In this document: positions 32,580 to 43,983 of the stretch, one piece after another
Layout: each line of letters begins with the position of its first letter
How positions within the stretch are numbered: position 1 is the first letter of the stretch
NCBI GenBank assembly: GCA_022376465.1
Contig: JACDTU010000028.1
Coordinates: 62,001 to 126,000, forward strand
DNA from: Cubamyces lactineus
Taxonomy: Eukaryota; Basidiomycota; Agaricomycetes; Polyporales; Polyporaceae
DNA: 64,000 nucleotides
Direction of reading: 5' to 3'
Notes under the pieces: model-generated
The model's database searches: none
Told to the model about the DNA's origin: nothing
Seen by the model: the letters and a program-made list of their open reading frames with translations, nothing else
Translations under genes and position numbers: made by a program

Positions 32580-33164
32580 CATAACACCTCCTCCACGACT
32601 CGAATCTCCTCCGAACGCGTCGGTGGTCCGACTCGACAGCGACGCGAAGGCGATTTAGCGCGATTTTCGTCGGCCGACCGACAGGGCACTTTACAACTTC
32701 TCTTGGCTTGGTAGTGGGCGGAACTGCGCAGGGACAGCACTATCGTTATACTTCCTTACTTTTTAAAGATTCCTCAAATTGTAATATTTGCACGCTCTCA
32801 TCTGGCGGTACTCAAGTTCTTGGTAGGCAGACGCTGAGCGCCTGGAGGTTGCGAGACCGTAATCGCCTTGGCAGCTCCGAAGATCATGATCTTCGAAGAC
32901 GAAGTCTGATCACATACACATACACACACATGGCATGTCGGTCAAGAAAACACAAAGCATGGTGAAGTTCGCAACGGTAAGCAGTGACTACAGAAATGAC
33001 GACGGTTGACTCGTAATCTACACGTGGGTGGGTGGGGCTCCTAGGAGGCTACATCGGGGTGAACCGCAACAAGGACGCTGTTGAAAGCGAGAGGGCAAGC
33101 AGGAATAATTTACAGACATGGAGAATCAGTGGGTGTGGCAGTGGGTAGCCGTGGCACGCGACAT
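32580..33164. other. Convergent 3' intergenic region
   Basis: Between the zinc-finger gene (+) and adenosine kinase (-). It contains a perfect 18 bp palindrome, cgaagatcatgatcttcg, at 32878-32895. No coding region recognised. Confidence 0.45.
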
Positions 33165-34459
33165 TCAGAAGATCTGGACCTTGGGCCACTTGTACTGCGG
33201 GCCAACCTGTGTGTGCGAACGGTCAGCATCGCGCACGTCTCAGTACCATCGGGGACGGGTGGCGACGTACCTGCTGCACGCACATCGCGCCGAGCTTGTG
33301 GCCCGCCTCGACGCACTCCTCGATGCTCTTGCCAAGGACGAGGCCGCCGAGGAAGCCGCCGGCGAACGCGTCGCCCGCGCCGTTCGTGTCGACGATCTCC
33401 TCGTCCTTGAGTGGCGAGACGGGGAACACCTTCGGGCTCTCCGGGTCCGCGGAGCTCACGACCGTCGTCGACTTGGGGCCGTGCGTGATGACGACCGTGC
33501 GCGGGCGGGACGCGTTGGACTTGGGCTGCGTCGCGATCGCGCGCGCGACCGCCGCGAGGTCCTCCTTGTCCGGGAGGCCCGTCGCGCTCGCCCACGCCTC
33601 GGCCTCGGCCTCGTTGCCGATGACGACGTCGCAGTAGGGCATGATCTGCTGCAGCTGCACCGCGAAGAACTGCGGGATGAACGGCGCGGAGAGGTTCAGG
33701 ACGAAGATCTGCACACGAGAAGCGTCGGATCAATGCCTGTCAGCGGAGGACGTCGAAAGAGGGGAGATGTGCGCACCTTGCCGGTCTCAGACGCCTTCTT
33801 CGCGATCTCGAGCGCAGACTCGACGCCGTGCGTGAGGAAGTAGCCCTCGACGTAGTAAACCTTGGCGGCATCGATGAGCGGGGCGACCTCGGGCGAGGCA
33901 AGGTGCTCCTTATCGAACTTCTCCGCCGCGGCGAGCGTGGTGACGAGGGAGCGGTCGTGGCCGGAGATGATGACGGCGCACGCGCCCGTCTTCTCGCCCT
34001 TCTTGACGAGGTAGACCTGGTCAAGCCCCTCGCGCTTGTTCGCCTCCTTGAGCTGCTCCGCGAGATCGTCGTCGCCGACGCAGCCGGTGTACACGACGGA
34101 GTGCGGGGGGAGGACGTACTGCATCCGATCAGTGAGTTCCGCGCTCTGATAGTGCTAGATCGGGGCTGGGGAGACATACCGCTGCACCGCGGGCTGCATT
34201 CTGAGCAGCACCACCCGCGACGTAGGTGATCTTGTAGTTGTCGACGAGCTCGCGGTAGCTGCATGGCACCACGTCAGTACTTCGATGCGTGAGATGTATA
34301 GGGCATACCACAGACGTACATGGGGGCATGCTTCTCCTCCGCGAGGATGGCGTCGTTGGACTTGAGATCGTACTTCTTCAGGAGCTCCTCGCCATTGGTG
34401 ACCTGCATGTCGAGCAGGGGGTTGCCCATGCAGAAGAGCTGGTAGGACTGGGCGGCCAT
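33165..34459 (-). CDS. Adenosine kinase (PfkB family)
   Basis: Phosphorylates adenosine to AMP with ATP, recycling adenosine released by S-adenosylhomocysteine hydrolysis. The sequence shows the N-terminal LFCMGNPLLDMQ, the GG-containing substrate site VAGGAAQNAARGA, TGCVGDDDLAEQL, the lid region KTGACAVIISGHDRSL, FVLNLSAPFIPQFF, CDVVIGNEAEAEAWA, and the PfkB signature DTNGAGDAFAGGFLGGL with its catalytic Asp. The C-terminus VGPQYKWPKVQIF follows a last intron. The start is the ATG at 34457-34459; an earlier in-frame codon at 34528 would add 23 unusual residues. Length is about 345 residues, as expected. It is an intact housekeeping gene. Confidence 0.96.
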
Positions 34460-34842
34460 GGCGTTCAGACGGTCGTGGAGGGTCGTGAAGGTGGGAGAGA
34501 GAAAGAGTGTGGGCTGAGCTTGGGTCACTGTGGATTTTCAGTGGGCAGCCCGGGACGGTGGATTGGCGTGTAATCGACCCATCGCTGGGAGCTGTCGATC
34601 GGCATCTGCTATTGATTAGATAGGCGCCCATTCTTGTAGGCCTGACCCACTCGCCTTCAAGGCTTGTAGGGATCTTCAAACGTTCTCTATCTGGAGTGAC
34701 AGCGCGAGGAGAACAACGTATATTGTCAAACACCACCGTTAAGCGTCTACATTATGAGTACAATATACAAAGGATATACTACGGAACAACACCAATACAA
34801 GTTGCGAGAAAGAAGACAGCTGACTGCGACAGAACGAGATTT
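34460..34842. other. Short intergenic region
   Basis: Between adenosine kinase (start 34459) and the end of the upstream minus-strand membrane-protein gene. No gene seen. Confidence 0.4.
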
Positions 34843-36144
34843 TCACTTTTCTTGCGTCGACTCAATGTCGAGCGCGGACACAGAGAACTCCGTCGTGAAC
34901 TGCACGTCCCTCGACTCGGATCGTTTTCGCGGGTGCGCAGCCACAGACGTCTCCGCATCGCGACCAGCGTGCGTCGCCGTCGTCAGCGTTTGCGACTCCA
35001 GCGTTTCTCTCGTCCACGCCGTGCCTGCTGCGACACGGTAGATGATCAAGTAGGCCGCAATAGGCTAGCAAAAGAGGCGGGGAACCGTTAGCATCCCGCA
35101 GCACGACCACAACCACACCGTGAAACGCGTACCTGTGCGCCCGACGCAAAGCCAAGCCAGACCTGGTTGATCGGCGCGTTCATCGCGTACGACACCAAGA
35201 ACGCGATCGCGAACACCGTATAGAGCGCGGCGGACTCGACGATGAGCGTCGCGAGCGAGAGGTACTGCTGCGCGTGCGCAGGGGGCAGGTGCGCGAGGTG
35301 TGTGCGGCGGTACATGAGCAGGCGGCCGATGATGAGGAACGTGAGGATGATGTTTACGCCGAGCGAGAGCGTGTAGTACGCCGTGCCGTACGCGAGCGGC
35401 TGCTTGCTGTAGAGCGAGAGCCCCGGGTGGCTCGACTGCAGCGTCCACAGCGTGCCCATCACTGTTGGCGGGAGTGTGTGCGCGCGAGCGGCGGCGCAGT
35501 TTAGGTTTAGGTGGGCGTGGCGTGCGGCGATAGACACTGAAGGTGGACGTACCGAATGACGCGGTGAGCATGATGAGGGGAAAGAGGTTTACCAGGAATG
35601 CGGTCGTCCGGCCTGATGCTGTCCATATGATCCAGCTTCTCCAGAGCTATCAAGGCGCGTCAGCAGGGGAAGGAGCCCACTAAAGTCATGGCGACGGCAG
35701 CGTACCATGAGAGTGTCGCATAGGAACGTCAGGACGAAGAGCGTCGCGTAAAAGATGACATTGACGGCAAGGTTCTGCGTGTCCAGGAAGTACTGCCAGG
35801 GACCACCTGGGTAGTTCCTATTCTCGATGTAGATGATCTGGACTGTCCGCGCTTGGACAACCGAGAACATGGTTTCGACGATCAGGAGGAGGGTGATATA
35901 GCACAGCAGGAAAACCGTCTTCCAACCACGGCGTCTTTGCTTCCACAGGTATGCTGCACAGGATACCCACAGAACAATATGGACGCCTGTATGAACAGCA
36001 TCAATATTGTCATTGTTCTCGAGGATCCAGGACGATGTACGCACCATAGCCTACGCCTGCTACGAAGTCGCCCGCGACGAAGAATCGTTCCAGGTTCTTC
36101 GTGTTCTCATCCTCTTGGGGGCCATAATAGGGTTTAGAAGACAT
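34843..36144 (-). CDS. Multipass membrane protein, basidiomycete type, function unknown
   Basis: The start is the ATG at 36142-36144 (MSSKPYYGPQEDENTKNLER). An intron then joins FVAGVGYG to VHIVLWVSCAAYLWKQRRRG, and about seven hydrophobic segments follow, including TVFLLCYITLLLIVETMFSV, NVIFYATLFVLTFLCDTLM, AFLVNLFPLIMLTASF, NIILTFLIIGRLLMYRR, LIVESAALYTVFAIAFLVSY and QLIAAYLIIYRVAAG. The C-terminal tail is Ser/Thr-rich and ends IESTQEK. The pattern (helices with a long third loop and a conserved VESAALYT) is one I associate with a large uncharacterised basidiomycete membrane family. No ligand, enzyme motif or partner is visible. The gene is intact, about 310 residues. Confidence 0.8.
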
Positions 36145-38231
36145 GACGGGTCGAGGCGTCGAGGAGGGGGTATGTACAAAAGAGTGACTGCCCTAGAGCT
36201 GGCCGGCCCAGAGGAAGGATGAGCGAGGTGCGAGAGGGTTGAAAGACCATGGAAGGCCTAATATTGCGGCCGTAGCAGGCGCCGGGGAGGACATGGTCCC
36301 TTGAATGGTCCGCGTATTTGCGTAAGCGGTAGATTCAGACGATTCGCGTCAACCTTGCTAGCGCAGAATTGGCCGGACGATCGGAAACACATCTGTCAGA
36401 TGCAAATTCTGCTGCTGTTCACGCTCAACGCATGCGATTGGTTAGGGACTGGGCTCTCGGTCGCGTTCTCACCCAGTCCCTGACAGAGAGACCCGCCCTG
36501 AGTGTCTGTGTCGGCCTTGACCGAGGCTCCAGATTTGGCGAAATTATGAGGTGCGTGGTGGCTGTGTGGACCACTGTATGCGGCCTTCATACAATGCCGG
36601 TCACCTTGGCGTTTGAGCTGTCGGCTCCGTGGGTTGTGCATGTGGTCGTGTAGTACCGGCGCACGTTTTGAAAACGAGAATATACATACGAACATAGGAG
36701 AGTGCTAAGGAAGAAGGCCCCTCTGGAGATAGCGAGGCTCACGGGTCGGGCATTTTGATCAAAATGATGTGGGACGCGTCAGAGCTTGATCTTGGGCGTT
36801 TATGATACTATCTCAGATCTTGGCGTGTGCCTGGCGCCGATCTTCTCCTGCTCCCCCTAGACGCTCTCTCTAATCCTCCTTCAACTTCAGACACTCACAC
36901 CGCATTCTCGCACATCCCACACTTCGCCTGGACAAGCGTACTCGGTCTGTACCTGACCATAGTACACTGTACCTGACTCCAGGTAGGTGTGCATGCTCAG
37001 ATGCGAATAGCGAGCGAGTCGTGCCTAGTGCACAACCGAGCCGAGATCTGGACGTTCACGCGGGTCGTGCAACGCCACATACTACTCAAGCTCTAAAGGA
37101 CAGCCTGTTGTGGCTAACCGACAGGCCACGATCTCTGTCGCTAGCTGTCAAGAGTCCATATGCGCCACAAAGCTTCTTCCATACCGCCTTCTCCCAACGA
37201 GCCTTCAGTCAATGTCACCCGCAGAGACTTCTCAAGGATCCTGGAGCATCATCATCATCACCCATCGTCTTCGCACAATCTGTCCTGTCAAACGACGGCC
37301 GTATCGATATCGACCAGCTGATTCTTCCCGCTTCCAAAAGTTCGACGACGCTCAGAGGACACCGTTCCCCGTGATGATGTCGGTCGATGCTCCTTCTCCG
37401 TAATACGTACGCAACTATCAACCATAGCACCGTCTCTAGCCATTCCTCCGGACCCAATAGTGCCCGGAATTCATTAATCAACGTTCCGACTCCAAGCCTG
37501 GATGGGATCGCCATCGCCGCCCGGCGTCCCTGCCACAGCTGACCCAAAACCGTCAGAAAGTACACACAGTGGCCATGCTGGCCCCAAGTTAGCTCGGAGC
37601 GCCGTTCTAGATTCTGGGAACCGCCCGCCCATGGGACGAGCTTCTTGTGATACATAAAATCATAACGCTACCCCCTCCCAACCCCTGCACACGTTTGGAG
37701 TGATCTCAAATTGAGCATCGGGCCTGCGACCCCCAGGATCCGAGAACACCGCACACCGGTCTACTCGAGTACTCGAGCGATTTTAGTGGCCTGGATTTAC
37801 GAGAGTGCTACGCAGCCCCCGCTGGCATACCCCTTCCGTACACGTCCAAACATGAAACGGGATCTCAAAAGAGAGGAATTCGAAACTTTGTTCAATCATT
37901 GCCAGCCGGAGCTGTACCCTCCGGAGCGGCATGGGGACCCCGAACCGCAAATACACGACGGTATAATAGCGAACTATGGTACATACTGTTGTACTTCGGA
38001 ATATATGAGCATGCGCGAGGACATTGGGGGTGCTGCACCTGTATGCGAGAAGAGGGAACTTGGGACTTGGGGGGACTTGCTGCGAGCGAGGAGGATGCGG
38101 AGCATGCGACGCCTATTACGAGTTCCGGTGCATAGAAGGAAGAGAAAGGAAGTAATAACGGCGAGGAGAGAGAAGGAGAAGGAGGAACGACAACGACAAG
38201 GATGTCCAAGAGGGAGGAAAACCATGCGCGT
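36145..38231. other. 2.1 kb region without a recognised gene
   Basis: Plus-strand frames at 37021-37374 and 37711-38274 lack an ATG at their first codon and resemble no family; the second overlaps the last Raptor exon. A minus-strand frame at 37215-37655 likewise has no motif. A lineage-specific gene, an untranslated transcript or plain spacer are all possible. Confidence 0.3.
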
Positions 38232-41200
38232 CTATGATACTGATGGGAGCTTGCAGCCCATGATACGAACTTGAACAACGGGTTAGCGTCTGCCACAGCA
38301 CCGGACGTACGCAAAACCGTATAAGGGGAAACTCACCAGTGCCGTCCCAGGAACCAACGCCATACACCATCTCCCGCGGGTGGAACGTGAGGCTGCTCGT
38401 CCGCGGCGTGAACGGCGTCATCGACTCGCGCGGCGGAGCAATCGTGAGCCCCGTCGTGAGCGAGCCCAAGGAACGCGTCGTCGCAAGCGAATGCACCTCC
38501 GTGCGCTGTGTGCGCCAATTGGAGACCATGAGAGCGGAGGTCCTGTACCCGAGATCAGCTGTACGTCCATGACGCGGAGCATAAACGCAAAGACAGCGAC
38601 GTACGCAGCGAAGACTTCTGTTTGTTCGTGCACGTCAAACGCGGAGAGTCCGTGCGAGAACAGCTCCCACGACTGCAATGGCCTGTCTCCACCACGGAAG
38701 TCCCAGAGCTTGACCTCGCCATCCGAGCTACATGAACGAAGCGATGAGTATCGGTACCACAGCTATGAGGGCCGCAGCGAAACATTGGGCGCGCACCTGG
38801 CAGAGAGGAACTGGCCGTATAGCGTGGGATGCCACCTGACGTTCTGCACCCAAGATACGTGCTGGTGATAAGATCTCACGACCGCATTATCCTCCTCCAG
38901 CCGCCGGTCGAACATCTTGACGGACCCGTCCGCGAAGCTGGCGAGGAACAGCGAAGTGGAGCCGCTTTCGGACGTGAGTGCAGTCACAGGGCTGTCAGAG
39001 TTGGTCTCCAGGTCCTGCAGTAGCCGATGTCATGAGCACGCAGCAGGCCAGGGTCTTGCGAAAACTCTACCCACCATCACCTGGCTCTCAGTATGCGCAT
39101 CCCACACGCGTACGATGCGCGAGTCGCCGCCGACCAGCAGGGTACCGCCGGCCTGTTTCCAGTCCGTAACGACGCCACTGCCATGCTTGACTTGCAACAC
39201 GTCGTTCAAGCCGCGGAAGGCGCTGACCATCTGCACGGGCGCGTTGCACAGATTCGGATCGTAGTTGCGGTACAGACGAATCATGCCGTCCGCTGACAGA
39301 TCGCAGGTCACGATGAGCGAATTTGCTGGAGACGATCCCCCGACGCACCTGCTCCAGTCAGGATGATACCTCCCACATCCTGGTTGATGATATGCAGCGA
39401 CGTGATGCTAGTGCCCCGAGGATTGCCGTTCCAGAACAGGTTCAGCCTCTTCCGCTTGATCCAATCCCACACGCTTGGGAGAACGAATGAGCACTCGCTT
39501 TTCTACGGAAATGTCGAGGTATGAAGAGACGACATACGTGATCATGTCTGACTCGTTAGCGATGACGAGATGGGGATCAAAGGCATGGAAAGCCAATGAG
39601 AGGGGCAGTCCGCTGACTTGGATGGTTGTTACCGGCTTGTCCCACCTACAGCGCGCTATCACGACAACGTCAATCAGGACCTGCCAAACTCTAACGGGGA
39701 CAGCTTGAGGCGACACTTACGTGCTTCTAGCGCCTGCTTGTGGGTGTCCTCCATCACCTGCTCGTTTCGTTGCTGGCGCCAAACTTGGTAATTGTACTGC
39801 ACGCTGCCCGGCTCATCTGCCTCCGGTTGCTGCGGTAAGGAGACAGCGTTAGAGAGGAGATACCTCGCAGCAAGCCATGTTACTAACCCTCATCTGCGGT
39901 TCTTTGAAGTATTCGCAGCACCAGTCGTAGAATCGACTCTTGAGCGGCAGGACCTCGCGCAAGCCGACACCCGTGCCCAATCCAAGGTTGACATTTGAAT
40001 CTACGGAGAACGTGCTTCCAGAGGGGCTGATTCCGCCCATACCCTCGTAATGAGAGTGTCCATGGTGCCGCGCATGACCCGCGGTGCGCCGCCGGGACCG
40101 CAACCGTTCCATGTCCTCTGCCATGAGCGCATCCATCGCGTCGGAAGCCGTGAAGGATGCCGGACAAGGCTCGGGATCCGCAAGCGTGATCTGTGAAGAG
40201 ACCTCGGAGCGATGGTAGAGGTGCTCCGGAGTCTCTGGACGTGGATATGGCGAAGTGTACTGGGCAAAGTTGAGATTCGGCGACGGCGGCCTCGAGACAC
40301 CCTGCACGACCTCTGTCCGTTCCTGCTCGTGTGAGGCCTGCTGCGGTTTGGGTGACGACCGTCCATCTTCGAGGGAGGGGAACGCGATGTTACCCGCGAG
40401 GCTTTTCAGCGCATTCGCAAAGGAGGAAGTACGCCGCAACGTGCTCGAGACACCGTTCTGAATAGTGTTCGTCATCGTCTCGCTGCGCGTCAGCGGTGGC
40501 CTGCCCGTAGGTGATGGTGGTGGATGTACGTGCGTCTGCGTGGACTGGTTGGAAGGTACCCTAGGTCTCGAGCCATTCAGCAACCACTTGGTGTCGGCAC
40601 CGCCGGAAGGTGGCCGATGCAGCGTCGTGCTATCCAATTTCGTAAAAGGAGATTCGAGCAAGAGCGCCATGATGTAGTCCACGATCGTCTGCGCGTTCGT
40701 GGCCACCTCCTGATACGGGTCGACGGACAACTCCAGCAGGATCGAGAAGATCGTAAAGAACGAAGAGAGGAGCACCCGGTTCTCTGCTCGGGAGTTCTCG
40801 TCGTCGCCAAAGCTGTCCAGCCACTCCATGATGGCATTCGCTGCGACATCGTCGTCCGGGTTCTCCTCGCCCTCCTTCCACCGACGGTCCTCCTCCCAGT
40901 AGATCCACGCGCAGATGATGAAGTATCCGCGCCACTCCCTGACAAGACAGCTGATGAGCACGAGGAGCTCCTTCCTGACCATCGGGCTGGCGTCTTCCTT
41001 GATCGCGAGCGCTGCGCCCGTCACAACGGCAACCTCCATCCGGAAGTGAATGCGCTCCTCGAGTTGGAACATAGTCCCGCTCCCTCCGCCACCGAGCTTG
41101 TTCAGATCCGCGGAGCCAGATGCACCTAGGAATGTGCTCAACGCATACAGCGCCGCACTGCGCACTTCAGGCGAGTCGTCCGACAGAAGCGCAATGAGCT

Positions 41201-43447
41201 TGTCTTGCAGCCCCATATCAACGCCATACACCTTGATCTCGTCGTTCCCGTCCCAGATTTGTGCGATGCACAATGCGGACCACTGGCGCAGCAAGAAATC
41301 ACCTTCGTCGAGGTGTCCAAAGCATGAGTCGAGCACGCGCTCGTTCCAGCACGCTTTTTGCCCATGCGCATAGTCGCGTGCGATCGTAGACAGTATGAAT
41401 GCGCACATTGCCTTGTGCTCGGAGCCGTTCGGGAAGAGCGCCTGCCGCGGATCGTCCTGTCCGGCAAGAGCGGAAGCGAAGTACTTGTACCCATGATTGG
41501 TATACAAGTCCACTTGACAGCTCGGGTCCACAGCGGAGATACGTGCCCAAATGAAGATCAGGACAGGCTTCAGGTCTTGACCCGCGGCCTGCAGGAGGCG
41601 AGCAATGTACGGAAAGATGCCGATCGTAAGCGCAAGGTGGACAGCCCAGGGACCGAGATCAACGAATTGCGAGAGCAAGATCAAAGCACGGAGCCGGTGC
41701 GGCTGGGAAAGGAGGACTTGCAGAACGATGGGGAGCTGATCTGGGGGTTTGCGAGGTACCAAGTGGTGCTCGCTGTGCTCAAGGCTGTTTGCAGGGTAGG
41801 GCGCCAAATCGGCCGCGCCATCGAGGATGAGTTGTTCTGGTGGAACTTGGATAGGGAGGGAAAGAGGGCCGGGCTTGGTGAGAGCGGAACCACCACGGGA
41901 TATCCAGACTTCGAACGCGGTAAGTTGATCTGTGAAGAACCTACTTGGCACGTAAGTGTACGGCTTGTCTCCAGACGCAGATGGACCAGGCTGAGCGACT
42001 TGGTCGTTGCGAGTCGCCTGCCGACGATTGCGAGCGCCTAGCGATACGTCCTTTGGAACGCTGGACTCTGCGTTCTTCAAGAGGTCCGGCAATTGTCGCA
42101 GGCAAGCATCGACCGCGAGATCCCAAGAGGCCCAGAGAGGATGCGTGTTAGTTGGCGGAAGCGGAGGGTATGTATGTGGTGTGCAGTGGTAGTTCTTCAT
42201 GATGCGCTCGGCCAATAGGAAGTTGCGGAAGAGGGAAGCGATCAGTAAGTCGGACCTGTATAGGCGCGTGAAGACTTCGCGAGGGAATGTGGTCCATGCG
42301 ATTGTATCCGTGATTGCAGTGAAGATCCAGTTGAGCTCGCCAAGGGGTGTTCGTCGGTCCTTCAGGTCTCCTGGTAGCTGCATCACCTGGTCGCTCGAGA
42401 TACCACTAGGGAGTTGGTTCGTAAGGAGGAAATACCGCAGCGCGATGTCAATGGGCGAGGTCAAGCAGGAGGTGAACAGGTCGGCAGGAAGTTCGGGACA
42501 AGATGGGAGCTGTTCATCGGCAGCGCACGCGGCAAGTTGGATACATTCAGAGAAAGGATGTGAACCATCAGGATGACCGCCTCCGTGTAGCTTCGCATCG
42601 TCGTCTCGTTTCTCGGCGAACTTGACGAAATTGCTGAGCAAGTTACCAGCAGCTGAACAGTCCCAGATAAAGATACACGGAGAACGTAGCCAGCTCTGGA
42701 TCTCTTGCAGAGCGATGGGGATGTACTGAGTATAGTTTCGGTTGAAGCACCACAGCTCACCGCTAGGAGTTGGCTTCGGTACACCATGACCATTGTAATG
42801 GAAAAGGACCGCATCGTCCACCGCTTGCTTGCGCAAGTTGACACAGAACCGCTTCAAATCCTCCTTCGATGGATCTAGGATGGGCTTGTAAGAAATCTTC
42901 GGGTTCAAACCCTCGAACTGGTGCTGGAGGTTCGTGCCGATGACTTCAAGCGCCTTGTGCGAGGGCATGGTATGTGGGTCAACCCAAGCCTCAAGAACGG
43001 CACAGGGGTTAGTCTTAATGATGTCTGGGGGGTCAACATCGATATTGAGGCATAGCACAAGAGCTGCATGGGCCGTCTTGATTTTGCCCGGAGCCGCTCG
43101 CCATGGGGTCATCTTAGGCGTTCCAGGAGGGGGTGGTGTAGGGTTGCCGCAGGTGAGGTGTCGTTTCGCCGACCAGTAGGGCAGTAATGGGACAGCATCT
43201 GGTAAGTCGGTAACGGATGTGCGCAAGTCGACTTCATATCCTCCGTTCATGGCTCTGGTGCCGGTGCGACTGGAGGATGGATCTGAACGCGTGCTCGAAC
43301 GGTGGTCGCGCTCCGTGTCGTCGTCTGCATCGTCATCGGCGCGCCTTGTGTGGTGCCATCCATTGCTGCCTGGAGATAGATGAGTGCGTGTAGTCAACGG
43401 TGTCGAAGACGGAGCTTACCCTCTGGGTAATGGTGATGGCCGTTCAT
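38232..43447 (-). CDS. Raptor (regulatory-associated protein of TOR; Kog1/Mip1 family)
   Basis: Scaffold of TORC1 that recruits substrates to TOR kinase in nutrient signalling. Exon 1 (MNGHHHYPEG, ATG at 43445-43447) splices to SNGWHHTRRA. A caspase-like N-terminal domain follows, with LPYWSAKRHLT, FHYNGHGVPKPT and IFIWDCSAAGN, then a helical HEAT-repeat region and a disordered Ser/Pro stretch (about residues 950-1100). The C-terminal WD40 propeller is split over several exons: MIRLYRNYD, VVGGDSRIVRVWD-like repeats, LASFADGSVKMFDRR and SSDGEVKLWDFR. The last exon gives FHPREMVYGVGSWDGTG joined to TVRIMGCKLPSVS. Estimated length is about 1,560 residues, normal for the family. It is divergently arranged with dynactin p150, 536 bp apart. 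Confidence 0.96.
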
Positions 43448-43983
43448 TGCTATCCAGAGCTAGAGCTACCCGTCGAACCAACGAACCCCTTCCTCACGCC
43501 GCCCAGTAGCGAGAGCCTTCAAATTCGAGAGGAAGCGGCAGTAGTAGTGGGCTAGGGCAGGCGCAGTGGATGGGAGATGCAAGAGTCAAGAGAGAGACGA
43601 CGCGGACGTTGGCCCCGGGCCCGTGGACCGACTGCCATATGACGCACCCCAATCGGGCTTATAGCTCGGACGTAAGGTCGGCTAGTTGGCCAGTAATAAA
43701 GGCTACTTACTTGGTTGTAGTCGACCTATTAGAGACTACTTACTGCTTTTTAGTATAGGAACTTCCTCGTTATGGGCGTCTTGCTTTCTGACGCGTTCCG
43801 TATGCTGCGACCTGCACGCTTCCGGCCTCCTACCCTCTCTCCCTTCCTGCGGTAATTATCTGTCTGGCTCACGACACTGGAGGCTGGACACAGCCTGCCT
43901 TTATTTTCTCTAGACTGTGCTATCTTGACGACCATTGTAAGGCATTACTCTAATCAGCCGGTTGCCTCGGGCTTGTAGCTTCA
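43448..43983. other. Divergent promoter region of Raptor and dynactin p150
   Basis: 536 bp between two ATGs on opposite strands. No coding region. CT-rich stretches precede both starts and there is no clear TATA box, as is common for housekeeping genes. Confidence 0.5.

Noticed and set aside
37711..38274. 187-codon plus-strand open frame
   Set aside because: Its first codon is TTG, not ATG; it overlaps the last Raptor exon on the other strand and contains low-complexity Arg/Glu runs with no family resemblance.
40524..41129. 201-codon plus-strand open frame opposite Raptor
   Set aside because: Antisense shadow of the Raptor exon with biased composition.
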